Shown: positions 23,173 to 30,775 of the stretch, in pieces
How positions within the stretch are numbered: the first letter of the stretch is position 1
Layout: the number at the start of each line of letters is the position of its first letter
Source of the DNA: Flavonifractor sp052065355
Lineage (GTDB): Bacteria > Bacillota > Clostridia > Oscillospirales > Oscillospiraceae
DNA: 32,376 bases
NCBI RefSeq assembly: GCF_052065355.1
Contig: NZ_JBQHUF010000021.1
Span: forward strand, 1 to 32,376
Reading direction: 5' to 3'
The notes under the pieces: generated by a model
The model's database searches: none
Seen by the model: the letters and a program-made list of their open reading frames with translations, nothing else
What the model was told of the DNA's origin: nothing
Translations under genes and position numbers: made by a program

Positions 23173-24837
23173 TTACGCCGTTTCTCTGTTCTGGGTGTCG
23201 GGTATCGTGACCTCACCCACCAGATTATAAACGACCTGCACCGCCTGGAATCGTCTGCCGTTGACCTTCGATGGAGCGTGAACAATCACCATCTTGATAA
23301 ACTCGTTGACGATAGTGGGCGTCAGTTCCCGGACCTCCGTATATTTCTTCACCAGCGCCACGAATTGGGCCACATTTACGGCCTCCTCCTGGCCTTTTTC
23401 CAGGTCCCGCCGCAGTTCTTCCACTCTGGCCTCCAGCTCTCTCTGTTCGGCCTCGTAAGATCTGGAGAGGCGGTTGTACCGCTCCTCTGTCAGCTTACCC
23501 AGGGCGTGGTCCTCATAGACCCGCTGGAAAAGCCCGTCCAGTTCCATGCCCCGCTTCTCCGCCTTGGTCAGCTCTGCTTTCTTTCGGGCTAAATCCCGCC
23601 GCTGCTCCTGGGCGTCCTTTTCCATCACCAGACGGGTAAAAGCGTCCTCGTCCGCCTGGACATAGGCAAGGGTGGCTTGCAGGTGGGCCAGCACCAGGGC
23701 AGACAGTACCTTTTCCCGGATATAGTGGATGGTGCAGCTGCCCGTGTTGCTCTTGTAGTTGGCGCATACATAGTGGTCCTGGTCCTCTGTGGACCCCTTG
23801 TGGGTGGAGAAATACAGCTTGCTCATGCAGTCGGCGCAATAGGCCAGCCCGGAGAACAAACCCCGCTTGCCCGCTTTAGTGGGACGGCGCTTGTGCTTCC
23901 GCAGCTCCTGGACCCGTTCCCATGTTTCCCGGTCTATAATAGCTGGGTGAGTGTCGGGAAATACCTTCCATTCCTCTTTGGGGAGGTACAGCGTCTTTTT
24001 AGACTTGTATGACTTCTTCCGGGTCTTGAAGTTCACCGTACAGCCTAGGTATTCCATGCGCTCCAGGATTTTCACTACCGCCCGATGGTCCCAGCCGCAA
24101 GGGTCCGCTGTCGGCTTATGGGTAACAGACAGGCCCTTTTCCAGCTTGTACGCCGTGGGGGTCAGCACTCCCGCCGCTTTTAGCCGCTTGGCGATCTGCA
24201 TGGGACCCAACCCCGCCATACACAGGCTGAATATCTCCTGCACTACCTGGGCCGCTTCGTCGTCTATTTCCCAGCCGTATTTATTGCCCTTGTAGCCATA
24301 GGGGACCTGGGTACACAACCGCTGTCCGCTGTTGCCCTTGCTGGTGAACACCGCACGTATTTTCTTGGAGGTGTCACGGGGGTAAAACTCGTTAAACAAC
24401 TCCCGCACTGCCGTCATATCGTCCAGGCCCTTGGCGCTGTCGATGTTGTCCGTCACAGCGATATACCGCACCCCGTAATCCTCCGTGAACCGCTCCATGA
24501 GAGCGCCCACCAGAAGGCGGTTACGACCCAGCCGGGAATGGTCCTTGACAATGACGGCGGAGACACGGCCCTGCTCCACCAGGTCCATCATCTCCCGGAA
24601 ACCGGGCCGGTCAAAATTCGTCCCAGTATAGCCATCGTCTGAGAAGTGCCGCACATTGAGGAAATGATGTTCTACGCAGTATTTCCGCAGGAAGTCCCGC
24701 TGATTAACGACGGACCCGCTGTCCCCCTCCTGCTCGTCCTCCTGGCTCAGCCGGTCATAGCAAGCAGTGATTTTTGCACCGTCGGCTGGAAGTTCGCCGG
24801 GGATAAATTTGCCTTTGATTGTATCGTACTGCCACAT
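23173..24837 (-). CDS. Large serine recombinase (TnpX/TndX-like), complete
   Basis: The 554-residue integrase/excisionase of the element. The catalytic serine is S31 in YDRLSQEDE, with active-site arginines in KDHSRLGRN (R102, R105). The catalytic domain ends with NEFYPRDTSKKIRAV near 149-163. The recombinase domain follows (GYKGNKYGWEIDDEAAQVV, GPMQIAKRLKAAGV), then a zinc ribbon (C334, C337, C358, C368) and a coiled coil from about 395 to 490. It catalyses strand exchange between attP and the terminator attB through a two-base core, here AA. AAAGGAGG eight bases upstream fixes the start. It lies 59 bases from attL, as expected. Accessory excision factors are not obvious, though TnpX-type enzymes can act alone. 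Confidence 0.96.
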   Translation of the reverse strand: MWQYDTIKGKFIPGELPADGAKITACYDRLSQEDEQEGDSGSVVNQRDFLRKYCVEHHFLNVRHFSDDGYTGTNFDRPGFREMMDLVEQGRVSAVIVKDHSRLGRNRLLVGALMERFTEDYGVRYIAVTDNIDSAKGLDDMTAVRELFNEFYPRDTSKKIRAVFTSKGNSGQRLCTQVPYGYKGNKYGWEIDDEAAQVVQEIFSLCMAGLGPMQIAKRLKAAGVLTPTAYKLEKGLSVTHKPTADPCGWDHRAVVKILERMEYLGCTVNFKTRKKSYKSKKTLYLPKEEWKVFPDTHPAIIDRETWERVQELRKHKRRPTKAGKRGLFSGLAYCADCMSKLYFSTHKGSTEDQDHYVCANYKSNTGSCTIHYIREKVLSALVLAHLQATLAYVQADEDAFTRLVMEKDAQEQRRDLARKKAELTKAEKRGMELDGLFQRVYEDHALGKLTEERYNRLSRSYEAEQRELEARVEELRRDLEKGQEEAVNVAQFVALVKKYTEVRELTPTIVNEFIKMVIVHAPSKVNGRRFQAVQVVYNLVGEVTIPDTQNRETA

Positions 24838-24918
24838 GAAATTAACCTCCTTTGTGTGGCAGAACGGGCTTGTGGTATGTCTATATTATACCTTATTTCT
24901 GCCTAAAAGTACAGCGTT

Positions 24919-25113
24919 TTATATAATTCTTGCAACTTTATTCCGCATTTTGCTTTCTGGTTCCTTCGTCAAAAGCCGTCTGATTCTCTCCCTCGCTGTT
25001 TCCTTTGCCTCCGGGCTGAAATAGCCATAGACACCGTATATCGTCCCGCTTATCTCCTTAAAAATAATGGGAGTCACGACCAGTACCCTGTCTTGTTCTT
25101 GTTGGTCACTCAT
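24919..25113 (-). CDS. TnpW-like small transposon protein
   Basis: A 64-residue protein encoded just upstream of the recombinase. AAGGAGG seven bases before the ATG makes it a convincing gene. The stretch ISGTIYGVYGYFSPEAKETARERIRRLLTKE matches from memory the TnpW pattern (a short beta hairpin, then SF or HF, then a helix with KLKRLI/RIRRLL). TnpW is encoded by Tn4451/Tn4453-type elements, and its role is unknown. The gap to the Rep gene (25114-25257) holds hairpins such as GGCGGC-GCTT-GCCGCC (25210-25225) and no gene. Confidence 0.68.
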   Translation of the reverse strand: MSDQQEQDRVLVVTPIIFKEISGTIYGVYGYFSPEAKETARERIRRLLTKEPESKMRNKVARII

Positions 25114-25257
25114 AGTTCTGCCTCCTTGTTTTACCCTTTACTTGATATGGCGGATATTGCCTTTTTAGCGGTTGCCGTTGCGACGGCTATCTGTATGGGG
25201 TTAGTGGTGGGCGGCGCTTGCCGCCGGATTTTATTCTTTGGGCGTCTCCCGGACAGC

Positions 25258-26196
25258 TCATGCCTCTGTCTTTCCCGATGCTACGGCGGGGGCGGTTTCT
25301 TCCTCGACCCTGGCCCGGTTGTATTGGCGGTAGTTGATGATGTTCACCGTCTCGCCCTCGCTATTCAAGACCGCTATGGTTTTTTCATAGACAAGAGGGG
25401 CGTCCCTGATGACTTGGCGGGCCTCACCCTCGGTCATTTGCTTGACTTGTGGCCGCTTCACCCCTCTGGAACAGCGATATAAGTTGAATCCGCTGGGGTA
25501 CAACCGCAGCCTCGCCCCTTTTACCACTGCTTTCCCCGCTGCCTTCTCCTGGATGTGGGCCGCTTGGAACTGTCCAGCCGTCACCGCCTCGGTCAGCTCC
25601 ATGTCGCCCAGATAGGCGGTCAGATAGAGGCCCGGGTTATCCACGCCCTTTAGGCTCTTGGTCTTGGTAAATCCCTGCCCCCACAGACGGGCCATTTCAG
25701 TGTTGGGGATGAATGGGGCCTTGTCGGGAAACAGGAGCAGCAAATGGAGGTGCCACGCCCCACGGCCCTGTGGCTCTGCTGCCGCTATGTATTCACATTT
25801 CGGCTGTCTCTGTTTGTCCAGGTAGTAGTTCAGCCGCTGCCGGTAGCGGCGGAAGTCCTCATACAGCCGGGAGGGGTCACGCATATTTTCCCGGTAGGTC
25901 AGCGTTACCCATAGAACCCGGTCCGGGTCTGTCACATTGGTGTTGATGAGGTCCCGCAGCCTGCACAGACTTTGCGCCACGCTGGACTTGTCCTCTGCCC
26001 GGTTTTCCGTGTGCCGGAAAGCCTTAACTTCTCCCGTCCGTTTATCCAGGTATAGCTCCGCCGTCAGTTTTTGAATGACTGTTTCCGGGGGAGCATTTAC
26101 ACTGTACCGCACCTCTATAAGGTTTCCGCACTCTTTTACTGTTACACCGTCCCTGGGCCGGGGGCGCTCGTGTTCCTCTTTTCTGTTAATGTTCAT
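25258..26196 (-). CDS. HUH-type replication initiator / relaxase
   Basis: A 312-residue protein that would nick one strand at the element origin to start rolling-circle replication or transfer. Motif 1 is WVTLTYREN (96-104). The metal-binding HUH motif is WHLHLLLLF with H149 and H151. The nucleophile is likely Y191 or Y195 in GLYLTAYLG. The layout (VTLTY, then a helix with RRYRQRLNYYL, then AAEPQGRGAWHLHLL, then W-GxG) resembles Rep proteins of microviruses and of IME relaxases related to PHA00330. No clear Shine-Dalgarno sequence precedes the ATG; instead a large hairpin lies 18 bases upstream. It is downstream of the ATPase in the same direction. The HUH call is strong; whether it serves replication, mobilisation or both is inferred. 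Confidence 0.82.
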   Translation of the reverse strand: MNINRKEEHERPRPRDGVTVKECGNLIEVRYSVNAPPETVIQKLTAELYLDKRTGEVKAFRHTENRAEDKSSVAQSLCRLRDLINTNVTDPDRVLWVTLTYRENMRDPSRLYEDFRRYRQRLNYYLDKQRQPKCEYIAAAEPQGRGAWHLHLLLLFPDKAPFIPNTEMARLWGQGFTKTKSLKGVDNPGLYLTAYLGDMELTEAVTAGQFQAAHIQEKAAGKAVVKGARLRLYPSGFNLYRCSRGVKRPQVKQMTEGEARQVIRDAPLVYEKTIAVLNSEGETVNIINYRQYNRARVEEETAPAVASGKTEA

Positions 26197-26213
26197 AAAG
26201 AATCAAGTTAACA

Positions 26214-26251
26214 GGAGCGGCGGCTTCCGCCTACGGCTCCGCCGCCGCTCC
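26214..26251. other. Hairpin just upstream of the rep gene, candidate nick origin
   Basis: A perfect 11-bp stem (GGAGCGGCGGC, 26214-26224, with 26241-26251) has a 16-base loop. It separates the ATPase stop codon from the Rep start and has no T-tract on the minus strand. HUH enzymes often nick near a hairpin beside their own gene, so this is a candidate double-strand origin or oriT. A translation-control role is the alternative. Confidence 0.4.
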
Positions 26252-26258
26252 CAGCTTG

Positions 26259-27014
26259 TCACCTTGTCAGTCCCAGCGAAAGGGCCTCTCGCAGCTTGGC
26301 GGTGTCCTTGATGATGGGGCACTGGATGGGGCGGATCGCTTCACTATTGCCGTTGACGATATAATATCCTGCCCGCCCTGTCACAGAGGGCAGGACTGCC
26401 CGGTCTATTCCGAACATCCCCGCTGCCTCCTTTGTGATATTGGGACCCAGGAACACCACATTCCCAAAATTCTCTCTCGCCCCGTTGTTGAAGTAAGCGC
26501 TGTCCGCACGCTGGACACTGACCAGCAGCTGACAGTTGAGGGAGCGGCCTGTTTGAAGGATGGAGGCCACAGCGGATTTCACAAGTTCCCCCTCCTTCTT
26601 GTCCAGGCCCGTTACCATAGCCGCCAGCTCGTCCACCCACAGCAGACACAGAGAGCGGTCCGGGTCCCCACCCAGCCTGTTCTCCAGGACGGTATAAAAA
26701 TCCCGTATGCCGTTGACCGCGTCCCGGAATCGGTAATACCGCCCCTGTACCCCTTGGAGAAATTGGAAAAAATCATCGTCCTTGTAGTTGGCTATCCACA
26801 GACGGGCATTTTCCCGCAGCACCATGCGGGCTGCAAGCTGGCCGGAAAACACCGTTTTCCCCGTTCCGCTTGGACCAACGACCAGCCAATGGGGCGGGGC
26901 CGTGGGGCCAGGGGTCCAGTGGACCCCCAGCGCCACGCCCAGCTTGTAGGAATTGTACTCGTACCCTACCAGCATAATCTTAGAGGTCCGGGTCCTGGGG
27001 TTCGGCTTCGTCAT
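26259..27014 (-). CDS. FtsK/TcpA-like DNA-translocating ATPase
   Basis: A 251-residue P-loop ATPase of the FtsK/HerA class. Walker A is GPSGTGKT (47-54) after PHWLVV. Walker B is LCLLWVDE (122-129). An arginine-finger-like R157 (LQTGRSLNCQLL) and sensor Q168 (LVSVQRADSAYF) follow. It lacks its own membrane segment. In mobilizable elements such an ATPase acts as coupling protein, delivering the relaxase-DNA complex to a conjugation channel. Its ATG lies inside the 3' end of the membrane-protein gene (35-base overlap), so the two products should be made together and may replace one two-domain TcpA. A filamentous-phage export ATPase is an alternative, but no coat protein is seen. Confidence 0.8.
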   Translation of the reverse strand: MTKPNPRTRTSKIMLVGYEYNSYKLGVALGVHWTPGPTAPPHWLVVGPSGTGKTVFSGQLAARMVLRENARLWIANYKDDDFFQFLQGVQGRYYRFRDAVNGIRDFYTVLENRLGGDPDRSLCLLWVDELAAMVTGLDKKEGELVKSAVASILQTGRSLNCQLLVSVQRADSAYFNNGARENFGNVVFLGPNITKEAAGMFGIDRAVLPSVTGRAGYYIVNGNSEAIRPIQCPIIKDTAKLREALSLGLTR

Positions 27015-27759
27015 CGTCCTCAGACCAGGTCAGGCCCTTGGCCCGGAGGGCGGCCACCTCGGCCTCGTTGGTGATGACTAGGTCCACCCGGTACTGATTG
27101 CCCAAGTCAAAGACACCGTCCACCACCAGGCCCGGCCATGTGCTGCCGTCCGCCGCAGTGTAAATAGCCGGAATAGAGATGGGCAGGTCCTGGGCGCGGA
27201 GGCGCTGAAAGATAATGTTGTCCAGGATATCCTTTACATCGCTAACGGGTACGCTGCACTGGCCCTTGGCGAGCACGAAATGGAATTTGGTGATAAGGCT
27301 TGCGGTAATATCGAAGTTGACCGGGGCGGTCACCGCCGACATGGAAAAGGGGGCCACAAGGCCGGGCAGGTAGCGGCACAGGTCAGTAAATAGGAGATAC
27401 GCCGTTTGCATCATGAGCGGATAAGCCCGCTCCGCCCGGGCACGCACTTCCCCGATCACCGGAGGCGGGGGAGGTGGAGGCGGGGGAGGCGGGGTCTGTG
27501 GCTTCTTCCCGGCATAATACAGGATAAGCCAGACGATAAGGATGGGGATAATCAGATAAAACCAGAACTCGCAGACCAGAGCCACAAGCCCGCAGGCAGC
27601 GGCGCTCAGCCCACCGATGTAAAGGACCACCAGGAGGAAATGGAGTACAGCCTCCAGGGGATTCCGGTCCTCAATGGCTTGGCCACACTTGGTCCACTGA
27701 CTGATCAGCGGAGATGCAAGCGCAGCAAAGAAAGCAATTAAAGTTTTAATAGTATTCAT
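26980..27759 (-). CDS. Membrane protein with proline hinge, probable partner of the ATPase
   Basis: A 259-residue protein of unknown family. Two strong membrane segments lie at about 37-60 and 66-83, after an N-terminal amphipathic or membrane helix. Then come KKPQT and eleven consecutive prolines (90-100), then a soluble C-terminal domain ending in an acidic tail (SEDDDEAEPQDPDL). TcpA coupling proteins have two N-terminal membrane segments followed by a soluble region and the ATPase; here the anchor and the ATPase are on separate overlapping genes. The ATG at 27759 directly follows AAAGGAG, leaving almost no spacing; a TTG at 27774 is the alternative start. The coupling-protein role is inferred from context. 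Confidence 0.72.
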   Translation of the reverse strand: MNTIKTLIAFFAALASPLISQWTKCGQAIEDRNPLEAVLHFLLVVLYIGGLSAAACGLVALVCEFWFYLIIPILIVWLILYYAGKKPQTPPPPPPPPPPPVIGEVRARAERAYPLMMQTAYLLFTDLCRYLPGLVAPFSMSAVTAPVNFDITASLITKFHFVLAKGQCSVPVSDVKDILDNIIFQRLRAQDLPISIPAIYTAADGSTWPGLVVDGVFDLGNQYRVDLVITNEAEVAALRAKGLTWSEDDDEAEPQDPDL

Positions 27760-27779
27760 CTCCTTTATTAACAATGAGG

Positions 27780-27804
27780 GCGGCCCCGACCCTGCCGGGG
27801 CCGC
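27780..27804. other. Hairpin between accessory and membrane-protein genes
   Basis: A 9-bp GC stem (GCGGCCCCG, 27780-27788, with 27796-27804) without a T-tract lies in the 59-base gap. It may protect the 3' end of the upstream small gene's mRNA or lower expression of the membrane protein. Confidence 0.5.
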
Positions 27805-27818
27805 TGGTTATGAGTTGG

Positions 27819-28196
27819 TTAGGTCTTGGAAGTGTTAGCCGCAGGGGTCACGACCATGCACTTCTCAGCGTTGGCGCTGATGCCCAGGCCGTTCCTGCCC
27901 TGGTAGGGGCTGGCCGTGAAACCCTCGAACCGGACCCGGATAAAATTTCCGGACAAACAGGCCGCAGCCACTTCCTCGGCGCTCACGGCCGGGGTGGTCT
28001 CCGGGGTCTTCACGACCAGCGGGGCACACTCGCTCTGGAGCATGAGGACGGTGTAACGGGTCCCAATCGTAGAGCCGGGATGGCGCTTACCGTCCGGGCC
28101 ATCTATCCATTCCCGGTCCTCCGACACCCCGACAAGAAAGGGGGTAGCGGTACCGGTTGCCTGTTCACAGGTCAAAGAAATATTGAATTTTGCCAT
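27819..28196 (-). CDS. Small replication-accessory-type protein of the element
   Basis: A 125-residue soluble protein not recognised with certainty. It starts MAKFNISLTC and contains beta-rich stretches (GTRYTVLML, FIRVRFEGF, GLGISANAEKCMVV). By position, first in the transfer/replication operon ahead of an FtsK-like ATPase and a Rep, and by overall pattern it recalls DUF961 (YdcP/HelP) proteins of Tn916-type elements. Those act as helicase processivity factors; a single-strand-binding protein is another possibility. AAGAAGG seven bases before the ATG supports the start, and a promoter lies at 28289-28317. A hairpin follows the gene. Functional assignment is weak; existence of the gene is well supported. 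Confidence 0.65.
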   Translation of the reverse strand: MAKFNISLTCEQATGTATPFLVGVSEDREWIDGPDGKRHPGSTIGTRYTVLMLQSECAPLVVKTPETTPAVSAEEVAAACLSGNFIRVRFEGFTASPYQGRNGLGISANAEKCMVVTPAANTSKT

Positions 28197-28288
28197 GGTA
28201 TTACCTTCTTCTTAATTGTGTCCACCGTCCCCCAGGTCGCGACCCCAAAGGCGGCGGCTATATTTCAAATAGGCGTCCCTATGATGAT

Positions 28289-28317
28289 ATTCTGCCATAA
28301 GTAAAAAACATCGTCAA
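28289..28317 (-). promoter_or_regulatory. Promoter of the element's replication/transfer operon
   Basis: TTGACG (28317-28312) and CAGAAT (28294-28289) are separated by 17 bases on the minus strand. They leave an untranslated leader of about 85 bases with a GGTCGCGACC palindrome. This lies immediately after the terminator of the upstream cargo operon. Confidence 0.65.
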
Positions 28318-28355
28318 AAGCAACAATCATTTGTACTGTCCGCATTATTGCTGAT

Positions 28356-28395
28356 AAAAGCGGCTGGTGTCATCTTTTGAACACCAGCCGCTTTT
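28356..28395. terminator. Bidirectional terminator after the cargo operon
   Basis: A perfect 15-bp stem, AAAAGCGGCTGGTGT (28356-28370) with ACACCAGCCGCTTTT (28381-28395), has a 10-base loop. The A and T runs form the base of the stem. It separates the cargo operon from the replication/transfer operon. Confidence 0.82.
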
Positions 28396-28413
28396 ATGGG
28401 TATTTACTTACGC

Positions 28414-29460
28414 TTAATCATCCAAAAACATCATTTCTAACTCTGCTTGCTCTCGCCGGTCTACCTGTTCGACAAGACGTTCTTTGAAGGAGCGCACCAC
28501 TTCTTCCGGACATTTACTTTTGTAATTGGTTGGGGTCTCCATAGCTGACAATACAAACTCTATGGCGGATTTGCAATCTTCCGTGTACTCATACATTAGC
28601 AGCACCATCCAATCGCCACTGTCTAAATGAAGTGCCAAATTGATAATCTCACATATTCGTTTTAGGGCGCTATCGGTTTTAGGAACTCTGTTAAATGTTT
28701 CCCGAGCCATGCTGACCAGGCGCTTTTTCAGCGCCTCTTGATTTTCCTGGGCAGCCCTTTTCGCTCTCAGTATTTTTTCGTCCAGTACATGGGCTTCCTC
28801 TGCATAGAAATGATATCGGGAGAACAACCGATGGAATGTATGCGGTGTCGTACACCGGCATAAGACCTGTTCAGTTTCTTCCCTCATTTCTCTAGGCAAT
28901 GTAGCATAACAAAGCCAGAAACACCAAGTTTCTTCCCCCAGTGACAGTAATTCAAAAGACCGCAAAAAACGGATAATATCATCAGCATCTAACTCATTTA
29001 GCTGTTCAAGAAGATTCTCAAGTTTTTCATTAAAATAACTCGTTTCCCACTGGTATTGAGCTGCCATTTTATGCAATTTGCAAAGCGTTTCAAAGTATTT
29101 AACAGATTCTTCTTCCGGGAGTTGCTTACCCAAGTTATCCAAAACGCAAAACACATCAATCATCACCTCCATCGGCATAACGATTTTATTGTTAAGATAG
29201 CGCCTTAGACTTGTATCCTCACTAGGTACGTCCTGCACCAATAAACCGTTTTTTTCTTTCCAGGAAACAAATGCCTTTACCAAATCAGATACTTTATAGC
29301 CGTGGTCCTCTAACAGATACTTTATTCCGTCGGTTATGTCACTTAGGCTAAAGGTGCCGTTATTCAACGGGATATAGTGTACACCAGCTCGACCCCAGTC
29401 TATTTCATAATAAATCGGCTGTTTAATTTCTGGACGCATCTTTTTGGAGCCTTTTTTCAT
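28414..29460 (-). CDS. Helical protein of unknown function, possible HTH regulator
   Basis: A 348-residue soluble protein that I do not recognise. The region after residue 38 (DITDGIKYLLEDHGYKVSDLVKAF, then TSLRRYLNNKIVMPMEVMIDVFCVLD) can be read as an XRE-like helix-turn-helix with a lengthened turn. The remaining 250 residues are helical and rich in charged residues and leucine, with no catalytic motif. An N-terminal DNA-binding domain followed by a long helical domain recalls RRNPP-type regulators, but no repeat could be confirmed by eye. The start at 29460 has GAGGAGAGG seven bases upstream; a TTG at 29481 is less likely. Base composition is lower in GC than the chromosome. It is the last gene of the cargo operon, after a hairpin. 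Confidence 0.6.
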   Translation of the reverse strand: MKKGSKKMRPEIKQPIYYEIDWGRAGVHYIPLNNGTFSLSDITDGIKYLLEDHGYKVSDLVKAFVSWKEKNGLLVQDVPSEDTSLRRYLNNKIVMPMEVMIDVFCVLDNLGKQLPEEESVKYFETLCKLHKMAAQYQWETSYFNEKLENLLEQLNELDADDIIRFLRSFELLSLGEETWCFWLCYATLPREMREETEQVLCRCTTPHTFHRLFSRYHFYAEEAHVLDEKILRAKRAAQENQEALKKRLVSMARETFNRVPKTDSALKRICEIINLALHLDSGDWMVLLMYEYTEDCKSAIEFVLSAMETPTNYKSKCPEEVVRSFKERLVEQVDRREQAELEMMFLDD

Positions 29461-29483
29461 ATAACCTCTCCTCAAAAACAAGT

Positions 29484-29509
29484 GGCGGACGGCCCTTTGA
29501 CCGTCCGCC
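29484..29509. terminator. Hairpin between the membrane trio and the helical protein gene
   Basis: The stem GGCGGACGG (29484-29492) with CCGTCCGCC (29501-29509) is followed on the plus strand by TTTTT. On the minus strand, the direction of the genes, ACTTG precedes TTTTTG (29480-29471). It may partly terminate the trio transcript and so lower expression of the last gene. Confidence 0.55.
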
Positions 29510-29517
29510 TTTTTGAA

Positions 29518-30057
29518 TTATATATACTTATTCTGCTTTTGTCGAGCTATTTTGGCTTGTGTAAACTCTCGCTGAAAGCTGGCGATCTGTGCCGCGTCCA
29601 TTCCTTTCCGGGGGAGCAGATAGCGGCCCTGGGTGGTGTTGACCTCCAAATCGTTGCGGTAGCTCAACCAGTACAGGGGGATGGTGAGCAGGCACAGCGC
29701 GGCGCACAGCTTCCACAGAAAATCCTGGTGGGGCAGGCTCCAGAATGTAACGCCAGGGGAGAAACTCCAAACATCTGGAATTTCCAAAAGGGTCTTTTTT
29801 ACCTCGACAGAGGGAATGACCTTGATGCCTAAAGCAGCGAAGCCGAAGCACATTGGGACGGCCAGCATAAGGCGGGAATAGGTTTTGGTCAGCCCCACCC
29901 GCAGCACATTGAGCAAGTCCACCGTGACAGTTCCGGACGCCTTGCGCCGTTTGTGAATGTCATAGCGGTAATAGTTCCCGCTGAGGGTGACGGTTTCGGC
30001 GGTAAGGACAGCGGAGCAAGAGGCACCGCCGAGCAGAAAACCGGGGTTATTGCCCAT
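29518..30057 (-). CDS. Membrane protein of the PH-like trio, member 3
   Basis: A 179-residue protein of unknown family. A short beta-rich N-terminal part (SAVLTAETVTLSGNYYRYDIHKR) precedes two membrane segments (about 60-80 and 112-131). The C-terminal tail, DLEVNTTQGRYLLPRKGMDAAQIASFQREFTQAK (136-169), matches the tails of the two preceding gene products in pattern: hydrophobic strand, glycine, aromatic strand, then a helix with I--FQ and AK. The ATG at 30057 has AGGTG six bases upstream; a GTG at 30066 is possible. It overlaps the previous gene by 11 bases. The likely topology places both soluble parts in the cytoplasm. Confidence 0.68.
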   Translation of the reverse strand: MGNNPGFLLGGASCSAVLTAETVTLSGNYYRYDIHKRRKASGTVTVDLLNVLRVGLTKTYSRLMLAVPMCFGFAALGIKVIPSVEVKKTLLEIPDVWSFSPGVTFWSLPHQDFLWKLCAALCLLTIPLYWLSYRNDLEVNTTQGRYLLPRKGMDAAQIASFQREFTQAKIARQKQNKYI

Positions 30058-30775
30058 TTGCGTCACCTGCTTTTAGGGCCTTAACCTGGGCTGCAAAGTG
30101 TTTCAGCTCGGCAGAGGAATATAGGCCGGGGTTAAAGGAAAAGGCCCCGGCGCTGTGGGTAATAAAAAATGCGGTATGCCTTTTATCCTGTATGATACCC
30201 AGAATAGACAGGATGACAGACGATGTGGACAAAACAACAGACACCGCGCAACATAAAATAAAAGAGTTAATCCATGGAAAAAGCCAGAACCAAATGGCAT
30301 TACATACTACTTCTATAAACGCAATTATCAAAATTAGCTTGTTGACTGCCTGAAATTTTTTTACAAGAATCAGGATAATTGTCATAACGCTTCCACCGCA
30401 CAAAAAAACTCTTTCAGCCATCCACACTAATGTAGGGAAACCTTCATTATATGTCCAGATCTCCCACATAAAAGGGTCGTTAGAGTATATTATCCAGAAT
30501 GTCCAATTAATAAGTCCCACCGCCAACGCAACACCAATAATGGCCGACCACAAAAACCAGTTTGGCCCCGGTAAAAGGCCGTTTTCAGCTTTCAGCAGGT
30601 CAGCAGACGGTGTGATATAATTCCCCGTTTCGTTCTTGCAGTAAAGCCGCTTCTGGGTAAGAATGGCGTATGGCTTTTGATACTCCCCGTTCAGGTCTGA
30701 TTCCGCGGCGTCCTCACCGATGACCGCCCGGGTGCGCTCGTCCTCCTCTCGGAAAAAGGGGTACTGTTCCCTCAT
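30047..30775 (-). CDS. Membrane protein of the PH-like trio, member 2
   Basis: A 242-residue protein of unknown family. The soluble N-terminal part ends with YAILTQKRLYCKN (36-48), the strand-turn-strand found in bacterial PH-like domains. About four membrane segments follow (74-97, 121-138, 146-166, 169-194). The tail FFITHSAGAFSFNPGLYSSAELKHFAAQVKALK (203-235) matches the tails of its neighbours. AAGGAGG ten bases upstream supports the start, which overlaps the previous stop by four bases. The membrane region is lower in GC than the flanking soluble parts, suggesting a distinct origin or faster change. Confidence 0.7.
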   Translation of the reverse strand: MREQYPFFREEDERTRAVIGEDAAESDLNGEYQKPYAILTQKRLYCKNETGNYITPSADLLKAENGLLPGPNWFLWSAIIGVALAVGLINWTFWIIYSNDPFMWEIWTYNEGFPTLVWMAERVFLCGGSVMTIILILVKKFQAVNKLILIIAFIEVVCNAIWFWLFPWINSFILCCAVSVVLSTSSVILSILGIIQDKRHTAFFITHSAGAFSFNPGLYSSAELKHFAAQVKALKAGDANGQ

